64,000 nt of DNA, from positions 1-64,000 of the forward strand of contig NZ_BBDM01000002.1 in the NCBI RefSeq assembly GCF_001316245.1. The letters are read 5' to 3'. Position numbers and translations under genes: made by a program. The DNA is from Vulcanisaeta sp. JCM 14467 (GTDB lineage Archaea > Thermoproteota > Thermoprotei > Thermoproteales > Thermocladiaceae). This document shows positions 8,916-18,204 of the stretch, piece by piece. The notes under the pieces are model-generated. The model saw only the letters and a list, made by a program, of their open reading frames with translations. It did not search any database and had not been told where the DNA came from. The number at the start of each line of letters is the position of its first letter. The first letter of the stretch is position 1.

Positions 8916-9323
8916 ATGAGCCAGGGAGTGGAGGTTCCCCTGTTTGGTTTGGCGAGGTTGCTTGAGACTATTGAGGAGTTTAGTTTTCGTAAGGGTCGTG
9001 ACCCGTATACGCGTGAGTTGCTTGGTTATCTTCGTACGTGGGGTTATGGTGAGGATCTTCTCCTGCTTGCCTTGAGGTTGGGTTTGGTTGAGCGTTATGA
9101 TGATTACTGTGACCCTAGGTCGATGAGGGTTTGTAGGTTTAATAGGGTTAGTGGGAGGGGTCGTGAATTCCTTAGGCATTATAGGGAGTTGCTTAGGTTG
9201 GTTGGTGATGGTGGTTTAGCCTTGATTAGTGCTGTGGTTACCGTAATTACTAAGCCCATTATGAAGAGTATTCCGAGGACCTCAGGACCTGTGGGTTGTA
9301 GAGTTGTGGTGAGATGTTCGTGA
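8916..9323 (+). CDS. Small winged-helix-like DNA-binding protein, probable regulator of the palindrome
   Basis: ATG 8916 is chosen because it follows the TATA box and operator at leaderless spacing; the frame is open further upstream but has no promoter. Residues 25-75 look like a helix-turn-helix plus wing: PYTRELLGYLRTWGYGEDLL, then LALRLGLVERYDDY, then a short hairpin with RVCRFNRVSGRGREFLRHY. This resembles small archaeal winged-helix regulators but I cannot name the family. After about residue 95 the composition changes and the tail overlaps the 3' end of the opposing gene at 9259, so the last 40 residues may be out of frame. The role as binder of the 23-bp palindrome is inference from position. 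Confidence 0.6.
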   Translation: MSQGVEVPLFGLARLLETIEEFSFRKGRDPYTRELLGYLRTWGYGEDLLLLALRLGLVERYDDYCDPRSMRVCRFNRVSGRGREFLRHYRELLRLVGDGGLALISAVVTVITKPIMKSIPRTSGPVGCRVVVRCS

Positions 9324-11521
9324 ATCCCAAGGCCCAGGCTATGTAGAATAGCAGCATTAGGGCTATTCCGAGGGCTAGTAATGCTTTCCTCACCCTCCTG
9401 CCCGGCCTAACCCGTGACGCTAGTGGTAGGGCTGCGGCTATGGGCGTTGCGGTTAAGCCGATCAGTAGTGCCCTACCTGGGTCCTCCAGTGCCTTAATCA
9501 GTGCTGGTGTTGGGCATTGTGTTTTACCCAGTGGTTTTATTGTTATTGGGCCCACCGTCACGTTCGTGGGTAGCACAGGTTCGTTAGTTGTTATTAGTAG
9601 GTTTATTGACGTGTTCACCCAGTGGTTTGTGGTTACCGTTGTCGTTAATTCGTACGTACCTCCCTGGTTATGTTCATTGATGTTGTCTCGTTCATCGTGG
9701 TTAGCGTTATTGTTAGTTGCGTGGTTCTTATTGGCACTGCCTTAATTACCGTGTACGTTATGGTGTAGGTCGGCACATTACCTGGGTAGTTTATTGTCAT
9801 GTTTCCGCTCGTCACGCTCATGCCTGTCCCACTGGTTATGTACACTATGAGTGGTTGGTCCGTGGCTATGCTCACTTGGTATGTCCCTGGCGTCACGTTT
9901 AGGTTCACATTGAAGGTTATTGGGTGTGGCCCCATGCCCTGGGTTATTGGTGGTGCCTCCGCGCTTGCCCTAGTCATTACCTGCCCGTTCCTTAGTATTG
10001 CCAGTGATAGTGTTGCTGGTTGCTCGGTGTATGCTGCTCCGTATATTATTACCTGGTTTATCGTCCCCGTGAAGCTCAGCGATAGGTTAAAGGTTATCAC
10101 ACTGCCCGCCGATATGGGCAGCACTGAGCTTGTCAGTGGTGTTGACATTACCTGAGGTATTGTAGTGTTTACGAACGCGCTTACTGGCGTGATGTCTACC
10201 GTGGTCGTGATTACATACGTGCCCGGCGGTATCGTTAATTCACCGGTGCTCACCAATATCCTTTCCTGATATAGCCCGCCCGGTATTGTTAGTGCATTGT
10301 CCTCCGTGTAGCTTGTTGCATTCGTTATGAACTGCGCAATCTCCCTCTCGTAGCTATTTATTACCGTTAGCCCCATGTAATTCCTAAGCACCAGTTGGTA
10401 TTTGCCGCATATTGCGTATGTGCCGTTTGTTGGCTCGGCAGGTGTTACGTACCCCATTACATGCCTGCCTGGCTTCATGACCATTAATGCGTATGTGGGG
10501 GCTAACGTATTCTCTATATAGCCCTTGGGCGACAATGATGCTAGGCTGTATATCATCACGTAGTCACCACTTAAGGGTTGCCAGTTCATACCTATTGATC
10601 CCGTTTCCTGGTATGGCGGCCACATTGGTGATATTGGCGTTGTCAGTACCGTGATTATGACAGCACGGCAAGCACCAGGACAGCTAACCTACCCTCACGT
10701 AGCCTACCCACAGCCTCAACAAGTGTTATTGCCAGGATCGCCGGCACAATGGCTGTGAAGCCCACGCCACCGAGCACCGTGCCTATCAATGCTGGTATTG
10801 CCGTGCCGAGGGTGGCTAGTTGAATGAATGAGGTTGTTGATAATAGGTAAATCACTTGGTTAATCACTCCCTGAACGGACAGTACATGCATTATGGAGTA
10901 TGCACCTGCCAACCAATAGTAGGTGAAGGCGATTAGGCCTATCGTCAGTACGTATTGACTCGACTCATTGAACTCCCTCTTAATGGACCAGTGGGTTATT
11001 GGGACTAGTATGTTTAGTAAGTTCGTGATTGGGCTTAGGAATGCGGTTAGTGCTGCCAGGGCCGTGCTTATGTGTCTATTGTCATTGTCGATGTAGTAGT
11101 AGGTTGCTATGGCTAGTGATGTGGCTATTACCTGGGGCGTCCAAGGGTCTGTGGTCAGTGCTATTAATGATGCGTTGACTACCGAGGCTGTGACTACGGC
11201 TATGATGGGTGTGGTCCCTAATTCCCTGGCCCTGCCCAATCTGTATATGTATGTGGCGATTAATGCGTTATTAATCATTATTAGTAGTGCTATGAAGATT
11301 GGTAGGTAACCGCTCATAACCATTGGCCCAAGCACCAGGCCCTGGCCTAGATGCCTCACGTTAATGCCGGCCATGCCCAGTGATTCCATGATCAACCTCC
11401 CAAGGTCGTAGTAATCCCCATTACCGTTGAGTAATTGCAACCAGGCGTAGATCGCCTCGACCATGCTCACTACATACGTCAATGCTCCAATCAGTGACTT
11501 GATGGCGAATTCACGTTTCAT
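9259..11521 (-). CDS. Large multi-pass membrane protein with extracellular beta-rich, N-glycosylated-type domain (two frame breaks)
   Basis: Three adjacent segments read as one protein of about 750 residues. The first 285 residues contain many hydrophobic helices (from MKREFAIKSLIGAL onward). Near 10655 the frame shifts and the chain continues AVIITVLTTPISPMWPPYQ into a Thr/Ser/Asn-rich extracellular region with many N-x-S/T sites and repeated beta-strand motifs (TPGTYVITTT, TPGTYQVSIA). Near 9645 a second shift joins VRTN to TTVTTNHWVNTSINLL, and the protein ends with a C-terminal membrane helix (ALLALGIALMLLFYIAW) after a basic RVRPGRRVRK stretch. Probably a cell-surface or envelope protein. 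No enzymatic motif recognised. It could instead be two genes, a transporter-like and a secreted one. Confidence 0.55.
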
Positions 11522-11635
11522 GAATTAACAATCAACTATGTGGCTTCCCTTTAATGCTTAACTACTACGTACTCGCCCTCTATAAGTCCCTAGCCGTCAT
11601 CCGCCGTGAAGGATTTTAGGCATAGGCTACTTCCT

Positions 11636-12013
11636 TCAACGACTCGTCCTTAGGCAGTGCCTAATACCAATTATTAAGTATATTAATTCATTTATTACCT
11701 CGCCAGGTGATTTCCCACTACCTGTTATTGTGATTGGTATGTCGATCCTTAGCTCGTCATTGACGGCCCTAATCATTAGTTGGTTCAATACTTGGTCGCT
11801 CTTTACGTAGTTCATTAATATGTCCATGACCCTGCCCAGTTCGCTAGCCCTTAATGTGCAGGGTATGTAGTTGACGCCGTTTATCACGTACTTGCTATAA
11901 TCCATGTCACACTCAACGTGAACCTCATCCTCATCCCTAATGAGTGTGCTCACACTAATTGTGATTAGGTATAACTTTTTAAAGGGAATGCCCATTATTG
12001 GTTTTGATGTCAT
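11636..12013 (-). CDS. Hypothetical protein, divergent from psmB
   Basis: About 125 residues starting [21 protein letters not shown]. An alternative ATG at 11995 would avoid the overlap with the psmB start. Mixed alpha/beta composition, no membrane segment and no motif I recognise; three Cys are present (VECDMDY, PCTLRAS, RHCLRTS). It overlaps the 5' end of psmB on the other strand by a few bases, so its promoter would lie inside psmB. Codon use resembles the neighbours. A real gene is likely from the frame length, but this is not certain. Confidence 0.5.
   Translation of the reverse strand: MTSKPIMGIPFKKLYLITISVSTLIRDEDEVHVECDMDYSKYVINGVNYIPCTLRASELGRVMDILMNYVKSDQVLNQLMIRAVNDELRIDIPITITGSGKSPGEVINELIYLIIGIRHCLRTSR
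11975..11984 (+). promoter_or_regulatory. psmB: TATA box of psmB
   Basis: CTTTTTAAAG is centred 27 bp before the ATG at 12007, which fits a leaderless psmB transcript and decides the start codon against the in-frame TTG three bases upstream. Confidence 0.6.
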
Positions 12014-12621
12014 CAATTGAGGAATTAATAACGGGAACAGCCGTGGGGATTAAGGCAAGTGATGGCGTGGTCCTGGCCGCGGAGAAGAGGGTTGCCTATG
12101 GTTTCACCATGTTCAGTAGGTCTGGTAAGAAGGTGTTTAAGGTTAATGACAATATTGGCATTGCCTCAATAGGCATATTAGCGACATGCAGGTGCTCACG
12201 AAGATAGCCAAGGCCTATATGTCGCTTTACGCCCTGGACACGAGGACTAGGCCAAGCATTAGGTCAACAGCCAAGCTCCTGTCCTACGTACTATTCTCCA
12301 ACAGGGTACTGCCATACTTCGTGGAGGTACTCGTGGGTGGCGTTGATGATGAGGGACCGCACCTATTCATAATGGACTCCCTAGGCTCACTAATTGAGGA
12401 TGACTACGCAGCCGTGGGCACAGGCACGAAGCTAGCCATAGCAATACTCGAGAGCAACTACAGGCAAGGCATGAGTGTTAAGGAGCAAGGGACCTACCAT
12501 CAAGGCCATCAACCAGAGCATCTCCAGGGACCCAGTCTCAGGCGATGGCATAGACATACTAACAATAACAAACAACAGCTCAACGGAGGAAACAATACCA
12601 CTACAGCCATTAAGGCTGTAA
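12007..12621 (+). CDS. psmB: Proteasome subunit beta (two or three frame breaks)
   Basis: The short propeptide [10 protein letters not shown] is followed by the mature N-terminus [18 protein letters not shown]. Thr1 is the nucleophile, and the Asp and Lys of the [11 protein letters not shown] strand match the catalytic Asp17 and Lys33. A missing base near 12185 turns GILADMQVLTK into a stop; downstream the fold continues [21 protein letters not shown] and [16 protein letters not shown]. Missing bases near 12483 and 12495 again break the frame; repair gives [19 protein letters not shown] and ILTITN to a stop at 12621. Total about 204 residues, normal for an archaeal beta subunit, which forms the proteolytic inner rings of the 20S proteasome. 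A broken proteasome gene would be surprising, so sequence error is likely. Confidence 0.9.
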
Positions 12622-12669
12622 AAACCCACCGCCAACAATAATCATCGGCAATTTACTCAATGAATGCTT

Positions 12670-12692
12670 GCGTTACTAATCATTGGTAACGC
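12670..12692. promoter_or_regulatory. Palindromic element, site 3
   Basis: GCGTTACTAATCATTGGTAACGC differs from site 2 at one central base. On the minus strand a TTTTATGG TATA-like box lies just outside it at 12695-12702, so any regulated transcript would run leftwards, antisense to the psmB 3' end. Confidence 0.6.
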
Positions 12693-12800
12693 ACCCATAA
12701 AATGAACAATACAAGCCCCGGGTCATTGATTCGAATAAATAGGATAATAATGCTGTGATTTCGTGATTCACCTACCTACTTGGGAATCAGCGTATCTTGT

Positions 12801-12870
12801 GCCCCGCCTTGGAGGAGCCAAGCCTCATCGGTGGGTTAAACCCAACTCAGTCGGCCCACGCCAGCGGGGC
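12801..12870. ncRNA. Candidate structured RNA with three-stem junction
   Basis: A closing stem GCCCCGC (12801-12807) pairs with GCGGGGC (12864-12870). Inside are a perfect 5-bp hairpin CTTGG-AGGAG-CCAAG (12808-12822) and a stem GTGGG (12831-12835) with CCCAC (12855-12859). The GC-rich block stands out from AT-rich flanks. A TATA-like GGCTATAATTAATT lies on its right side, pointing leftwards on the minus strand, so that strand may be the transcript. It carries CTGA and GATGA sequences on the minus strand but not in a proper C/D-box layout. No family assigned. Confidence 0.45.
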
Positions 12871-13090
12871 TGTAATTAATTATAGCCTGGTGATTTAACC
12901 CTTCCTCCCTGAAGGAATAAAGACTTAAGAGTAAATCCGTCAATGTCAATAATGGTGCTGAGCCTCCACGGGACTGATATAGTGATGTGATTGGTCTTTG
13001 CTGATTCCACCCTCAGTAATAGCGTTGATCCTCGATAATTAGCTAAGTCCAATTAATCATTATCCCTCCAGAGCCTTGCGTGAAGGTTGT

Positions 13091-13123
13091 TTTATAAGGC
13101 GCATTACCAATTATTGGTAACGC
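13091..13123 (+). promoter_or_regulatory. TATA box plus palindromic operator (site 4) without adjacent gene
   Basis: TTTATAAG at 13091-13098 followed at once by GCGCATTACCAATTATTGGTAACGC (13099-13123, core TTACCAATTATTGGTAA) reproduces the arrangement ahead of the regulator at 8916. Downstream, where the regulator has CAATGAG, this copy has AAATAG and no start codon. The first gene is thiI, 93 bp away with its own promoter-like sequence. Confidence 0.55.
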
Positions 13124-13215
13124 AAATAGTCCCCACGGAAATTGCCCATGATTTCCTCGGCGTCGTTGGTTGGGTATAGGTTTTTATTCATGGTTTTAAT
13201 CTGCGTAATTGCTGT

Positions 13216-14667
13216 ATGGCTTTGATATTGGTTAGGTATGGCGAGGTCGCCATTAAGGGTGCGGTTACTAGGTCTAGGATGGAGGGCTTGCTTGTGCATA
13301 ATATACTCAGTGGTTTGAGGGGTGTTGGTGTTGAGGGTAGGGTTGTTAGGTCCCAGGGTAGGTTATTTGTCGAGGTTCCTGATGATAGGGTTAGGGATGC
13401 CGTTGACGTGGTTAGTAGGGTCTTTGGTGTTAAGTCCCTGTCGCCGGTTAGGGAGTATCAATTCAGGGAGTTGGGCGACATCGTTAATGCGGCGGTTAAG
13501 GAGTGGGGTGACGTTATTAGGGGTAGGAGGTTTGCTGTCAGGGTTCATAGGGTTGGTTCGCACGGCTTCACATCAATGGATGTCGCTAAGGCCGTCGGTG
13601 CGGCACTTAAGCCCTTCAGCGCCGGTGTTGACCTTGAGAGACCTGACGTTGAGTTGTTCATCGAGGTTAGGGGTGACAGGGCTTACCTATTCACGGAGGT
13701 TGTTAAGGGCCCTGGCGGTTTACCACTTGGTTCTGAGGGCAGGTTATTGGCTTTGATATCTGGTGGCTTTGACTCGCCGGTTGCGGCTTGGTTTATGATG
13801 AGGAGGGGCTCGTACATAGACGCCCTATTCTGCTCACTGGCCTACCCAATCGATGTTATTAACTTCCTGAGGGTCTCAAGGGCATTATTCACCAGGTGGT
13901 CCATTGGTTATGACCCGAGGCTCTTCGTAATCGACTGCTCGCCATTAATCAGTGAGTTCAGGGCTAGGGCTAACCCGCACATGTGGAGTGTATTGTTTAA
14001 GCGGGTCCTCTACGTGGTTGCTTCCAGGGTTGCCAGTTCAATAGGTGCGTTGGGCATCGTTACTGGCGAGTCCCTTGGGCAGGTATCATCGCAGACCCTG
14101 CACAACCTGGCGGCTATTGAACACGGCATTGACATACCCATCTACAGGCCCTTGATCGGGCTTGATAAGGATGAGATAGTTGATTATGCGAGGAGGATAG
14201 GGACTTACGAGGAGTCCATGAGGACTGAGGAGTTCTGCGCAATATTCTCGGAGAAGCCTAGGACGAGGGTTACAGCCGACGAGTTGAATAGGGAGTTTGG
14301 CAAGCTCAGTGGTGACCTAATTGATAAGCTGCTGGGTAGTATGGTGGTGTTGAGGGTTAGCTCCGTTGATAAGGTCATTGATGAGTTAATGCTTGGTACT
14401 GGGGATGTGAGTATTGATCACGTGCCCAAGGACGCCGTTGTTATTGACCTGAGGAGTAGGGGTGAGTATGAGGCGTGGCACTACCCAGGGGCTATAAACG
14501 TCGATGCTGATAAGCTCATTAGTACGGTTGAGTCCATGGGTAGGGATAAGGTCTATGTGCTCTACTGCAGCAAGGGCTTGAGCAGCAGGTGGGGTGCACT
14601 CGAGCTTAGGAGACTTGGCTTCAAGGCATTCTCCATAGACATTGATAAGTTGAGGAGGTCGCTATGA
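13216..14667 (+). CDS. thiI: tRNA 4-thiouridine synthase ThiI with fused C-terminal rhodanese domain
   Basis: 483 residues, unbroken. N-terminal ferredoxin-like and THUMP domains (about 1-165) bind tRNA. A PP-loop SGGFDSPVAAW at residues 182-192 adenylates U8. The region LGQVSSQTLHNL and the EEFCAIFSEKPRT block (near 340) are typical of ThiI. Residues about 395-483 form a rhodanese domain (DLRSRGEYEAWHYPGAIN) with the persulfide Cys in YCSKGLSSRWG at residue 451. With its own rhodanese the enzyme could carry sulfur as in the Escherichia coli protein; many archaeal ThiI proteins lack this domain. It modifies tRNA U8 to s4U and may serve thiamine thiazole synthesis. The stop overlaps the next ATG (ATGA), indicating an operon with endonuclease V. 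Confidence 0.93.
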   Translation: MALILVRYGEVAIKGAVTRSRMEGLLVHNILSGLRGVGVEGRVVRSQGRLFVEVPDDRVRDAVDVVSRVFGVKSLSPVREYQFRELGDIVNAAVKEWGDVIRGRRFAVRVHRVGSHGFTSMDVAKAVGAALKPFSAGVDLERPDVELFIEVRGDRAYLFTEVVKGPGGLPLGSEGRLLALISGGFDSPVAAWFMMRRGSYIDALFCSLAYPIDVINFLRVSRALFTRWSIGYDPRLFVIDCSPLISEFRARANPHMWSVLFKRVLYVVASRVASSIGALGIVTGESLGQVSSQTLHNLAAIEHGIDIPIYRPLIGLDKDEIVDYARRIGTYEESMRTEEFCAIFSEKPRTRVTADELNREFGKLSGDLIDKLLGSMVVLRVSSVDKVIDELMLGTGDVSIDHVPKDAVVIDLRSRGEYEAWHYPGAINVDADKLISTVESMGRDKVYVLYCSKGLSSRWGALELRRLGFKAFSIDIDKLRRSL

Positions 14668-15436
14668 GGGTATCCAGGGGACCGGGCGAGGGCTATGTCA
14701 GGTCTAGGGTGCCCAGGGGATTTCACCTTGAGATCGCCAGGAGGATTCAGTCCACGTTGCTGGTAGGGTCGTTGAGGAGGACTTGGTAGACGTCGACCAC
14801 GTCGACTTAGTGACTGGGGTTGACGTTGCTTATGTCAATCGTGGAGACCAAGAGATAGGTATTTCCGTGGCCAGCACCTACTCCCTGACCAGGTCCTCAA
14901 TCATTGAGTGGAGTTGCTGGGTTGGCCCAGTGACCTTCCCCTACGTACCGACGCTACTATCCTTCAGGGAGTTAAAGCCAGTCGTCAATGCCTACCTTAG
15001 GTTAAGGATTAAGCCCCAGGTCGTATTAATCGATGGTCACGGGAGGGCCCATCCATACAGGCTCGGCATAGCCAGCCACTTCGGCGTTTGCCTACACGTA
15101 CCAACCGTTGGCGTCGCCAAGTCCCTGCTCTATGGTAGGGTGGATAGGGTTGAGGGGCCCATACTCGATGTTAGCACCGATGAGATCATTGGTTGGGCAA
15201 TACAGTGCGCACCCAGTAAGCCCACCTACGTCAGCGTTGGTTACGGAATCTCCCTAAGGAGTGCAGTCAATCTCGTTAAGAAACTTTGCGTTGGTTCCCA
15301 AATGCCAATACCAATACTCCATTCCCACAACATGGCCAATGAGTTGAAGAGGAGGATTACGAAGAAACTGGCGGGCGGCGCCTCGGTTGAGGAGTTGGAT
15401 GGTGAGTGTAAATCATCAATAAGTAATTACCTTTGA
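14664..15436 (+). CDS. nfi: Endonuclease V (one frame break near the N-terminus)
   Basis: The ATG overlaps the thiI stop. The first 35 residues (MRVSRGPGEGY to RRIQST) are followed by a lost G near 14758; repair gives VAGRVVEEDLVDVDHVD and then the long frame. Family signatures: TGVDVAYV with the first catalytic Asp, YVPTLLSFRELKPV, VVLIDGHGRAHPYRLGIASHFGV and PTVGVAKSLL. Endonuclease V cuts one nucleotide 3' of deoxyinosine in DNA, and of inosine in RNA for some members, repairing adenine deamination, a frequent lesion at high temperature. Repaired length about 257 residues, slightly long but in range. The C-terminal extension (ELKRRITKKLAGGASVEEL) is family-typical in archaea. Confidence 0.88.
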
Positions 15437-15437
15437 T

Positions 15438-15959
15438 TCACCATTTCTCACCGAGCTTCTCAGTCACGAGTAACTTCTGTCTCTCAATGACGTAGGTCCT
15501 CGCATCCCTAATCAGTGAATCAATGGCCTGCGGATTCGCCCTAGACTTCGCCAGGTCAAGTATTGCCCTTGCCGTATCAATTAGCTTAAGGTCATACTCA
15601 ACAAGCCTCTCGAGATTCTCAGGAAACACCTTAAACCTATCATGCATACCCGCATCACCAGTCGGCGCACCCCAGACCTCGGAGATCAGGGTCCTCAAAT
15701 CACTTAGTAATGTCTCGTACTGCTGTATAAGCGGATCAAACGGGTTATTACGGGCCACCTCCTCCTCAGCCCTCTCGACAAAGCCCAAGGCCTCCTCCAG
15801 CATAGATGCCGCCGTCTTCCTAACAAGGAAGTCGTCCTGCCTAATCAAGTCCTTAACCTTATAACCCCTAAACCCAGGAACCATGAGTTGAAGCCTCTCC
15901 AACGGACTGAGTGGTGACTCCGAAATGGGTGGCTTAACCTCGCTGTTTCCCGACGACAT
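15438..15959 (-). CDS. Hypothetical helical protein
   Basis: 173 residues from the ATG at 15959 (MSSGNSEVK). The frame is open to an ATG at 15980, but the TATA box (TTTATAAAA, about 15979-15992) touches that codon, while 15959 sits at leaderless distance, so the shorter start is preferred. The protein is mostly alpha-helical and charged, rich in heptad-like Leu/Glu stretches (SMLEEALGFVERAEEEVAR, YETLLSDLRTLISEV, DLKLIDTARAILDLA), with a proline-rich N-terminus. No membrane segment and no known motif. It is tail-to-tail with endonuclease V. Function unknown. Confidence 0.7.
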   Translation of the reverse strand: MSSGNSEVKPPISESPLSPLERLQLMVPGFRGYKVKDLIRQDDFLVRKTAASMLEEALGFVERAEEEVARNNPFDPLIQQYETLLSDLRTLISEVWGAPTGDAGMHDRFKVFPENLERLVEYDLKLIDTARAILDLAKSRANPQAIDSLIRDARTYVIERQKLLVTEKLGEKW

Positions 15960-16017
15960 TGAATTACTGATTATTTTCATTTTTATAAACCTAGCGTGGT
16001 TTCAAGCCGTAGCGAAA

Positions 16018-16337
16018 TCAGCACTCGGCGCCAATGACGTCCCTGCAGGAGTTGAGTAACTCCCTGTATAGGTGCGTGAGTATCCTGGCAGCCTTAACCT
16101 TAGTATCCAGCGCCTCAAGCAACTCATAATAAGCCTTCCTAAGTAATTCCCTAACCTCCTCGGGCTTCGTCTTTACAGTTAAATCAATACTAACGGTATG
16201 GCACACCGCCTTAACAATTGGCTCCTCAACACAACCAGTCAACCTAACAATAACCCTACCCTCATCAACCTAAACTCAGGAACAACATTTAAGCTAGTCA
16301 ATACCCAATTACCACCGACTGGCGTCACGCCAGACAT
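16018..16337 (-). CDS. Hypothetical small protein (one frame break)
   Basis: The 74-residue downstream frame starts inside a longer gene. Restoring one G near 16270 joins it to an upstream frame beginning at ATG 16337, reading MSGVTPVGGNWVLTSLNV, then VPEFRVDEGRVIVRLTGCVEE. A TATA-like TTTTTAAAG (16361-16369 on the plus strand) lies about 28 bp ahead of that ATG, which supports the extended start. The protein has an N-terminal beta-rich half and a C-terminal helix pair (EEVRELLRKAYYELLEALDTKVKAARILTHLY written as two helices) with Cys residues in TGCVEE, VCHTV, NSCRDV and GAEC. Repaired length about 107 residues. Function unknown. Confidence 0.6.
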
Positions 16338-16389
16338 GGCATGTCAATAATTCACGATTATTTTTAAAGCAATTTCATTATTTAAGACA

Positions 16390-17969
16390 TCATGACTTAA
16401 CCGATGGTGTTTCATACGGCTTAGGTAGTCCTGAGTAGATGCCCCATATATAGAAGATTATGGCGAGTATTGTGACGACTACCATGTCCCACGGGAACTC
16501 GAGTATTGGCATTGGGCCACCCGCGGTTTGGCCGATGTATGTCATTAGTACCATCACGAGCATGTAGACGATGTACCAAAGGGCATTCTTAAAGCCCTCC
16601 TTAACCCTGTATATGACGCCGAATATTATCGACGCCGCAAACACCAGCAGCACGCCGTACGGAGTCGATGGCCAACCACTCCAGTAGATGATCCACGTGG
16701 CGAAGATGAAGGCGAGGGCGCCAATTACCGCCGGTGCAGGTACCTTATATATACCGCTCAATCCCTGTCTCCTAGAGACAACAAGTGATACAGGAATTAC
16801 TGCAAAGCTAGGTAACCAGCCACCACCGCGTCATCCATCATATAATAGACTGATGGTATTGGCGAAAGCAGTGCAAGCACCAGACCGGCGAGGCCGAAGA
16901 TTATCAACGCCCAATAAGGCACTGCATACCTCTCATGGACCTCACCCACCTTGGCACCAACGTACTTAGACCTATACATGGAGAATAGAACCCTGGAGCC
17001 GGCGCCTAGGTATATGTAGCCGACCACGAATGGTCCTAACGTACCAACGACCGTTGCAATAGCTAGTAGGTAATTTATCCCGTACTTACCAGCCATGAAT
17101 ATGACTGGATTGTAGCAGACGCTATCGGTTTTAAATCGGTCCAGTCGCCGGGCTTAACGCCAAATACGCTCCAATTAACCGATACGACATAGGCCACTGC
17201 GAATAATACGTAGATAAGCGTCTGCCCAATGACCACGAAAAGCACTGCCAGTGGCAAATCCCTCTGCGGATTTCTCATTTCCTCGGCATAATCGGGTATG
17301 ACCCTCGTGCCGCCAAATGCGAACATTGCTAGAGGTATGGCGGTGAACATGGCGGCTGCCCCATAGGGCATGAAGCCACCAGGTAGGCTGGAGATGTTCT
17401 GCGGTAGGAAGACCGCAATCATTAGGCCAACCGGTATGATTAGGTATAGGATCAGCTTAACTATGCCAATACCTGTGGTGGATACTCCAAAGACCTTAAC
17501 ACCGAAGTAATTGAATGGAACCATGAGCAATATTAACGCCGCAGCCACGGCTGCACCTAGTAATGTCGGTATATCACTTTTTGGCATTATTAAGTTCTGG
17601 GTGAAGTAATTTATGCCGTAAGCCACCGCAATAGCCTCTATGGGTGGTATGAATAAATACCAAACCATTGAAGCCCAGGCATTCAGGAGGTTAGTTAATG
17701 GCCCATGCGTGTAGTAGGCGTAACGGGCTGGTCCGCCAGCCTCTGGGTAGAGCGTACCCATCTCCATGTACGTTAAGCTTATGATTAAGTAAAATATACC
17801 GCCAAGTACCCAACTAAGTATTGACGCCGGCCCACTTTCAACCATCATCTCCGGCGCGGAAAACAGTATGCCAGTACCGACAGCGCCAACCAGACCTATT
17901 ACCGTTAGTTCAAGTAGACTTAGTTCCTTCCTTAGGCTGACGCTTTGTCTTTTTTTCGGGACTTGTCAT
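16390..17969 (-). CDS. APC-superfamily amino-acid permease (three frame breaks)
   Basis: Four frame segments form one 12-helix-type transporter of about 525 residues. With six rather than seven A in the run near 17950, the N-terminus reads MTSPEKRQSVSLRKELSLLE then TVIGLVGAVGTGILFSAPEM, the consensus first helix of APC permeases. Next come MEMGTLYPEAGGPARYAYYTHG and FAFGGTRVIPDYAEEMRNPQRDLP, both hallmark loops. An A run near 17110 is one base short (repair: PIASATNPVIFMAGKYG), and another break near 16800 joins to the last helices. Imports amino acids or related cations at the plasma membrane; substrate not predictable. The gap to 18205 is AT-rich and without genes. Confidence 0.85.
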
Positions 17970-18204
17970 ATTTTGATAATGGTATTGAGTTTTTTTAAGT
18001 TTTATCATTATCTTCCTAATTTAATATCCTAAATATAACTATTATTTAACGATATATTTTCTCGATATTATTAATTAGCTCGGTAATCTTTTATTTATGT
18101 TCAACATGTCAATTCCAAATATACTCCTAAAGGTTAAGACTCTCGCTGTTAATTGTTAATGTCGAATCTTTTCCATTTAACATTACGATAATAATAGGTG
18201 GTCA

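Larger units (their letters stand above)
12622..13215. other. 594-bp noncoding stretch between psmB and thiI
   Basis: No convincing open frame on either strand. It holds two copies of the 23-bp palindrome (12670-12692 and 13101-13123), a structured-RNA candidate (12801-12870), a TATA box without an obvious gene (13091-13098), and the thiI promoter region (T-rich TTTTTATTC near 13180-13190). Confidence 0.6.

Noticed and set aside
12801-12870. tRNA gene, including an intron-containing or split tRNA
   Set aside because: A 7-bp GCCCCGC/GCGGGGC stem is present, but on neither strand is there a T-arm with a 7-base TTC loop or a plausible anticodon arm.
8810-13123. Transposon bounded by the palindromes at 8810 and 13101
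   Set aside because: Two further internal copies, promoter-linked placement and a core gene (psmB) inside argue for operators rather than terminal repeats.
13111-13299. 62-codon minus-strand frame opposite the thiI start
   Set aside because: Lies antisense to thiI and its promoter, with no independent support.
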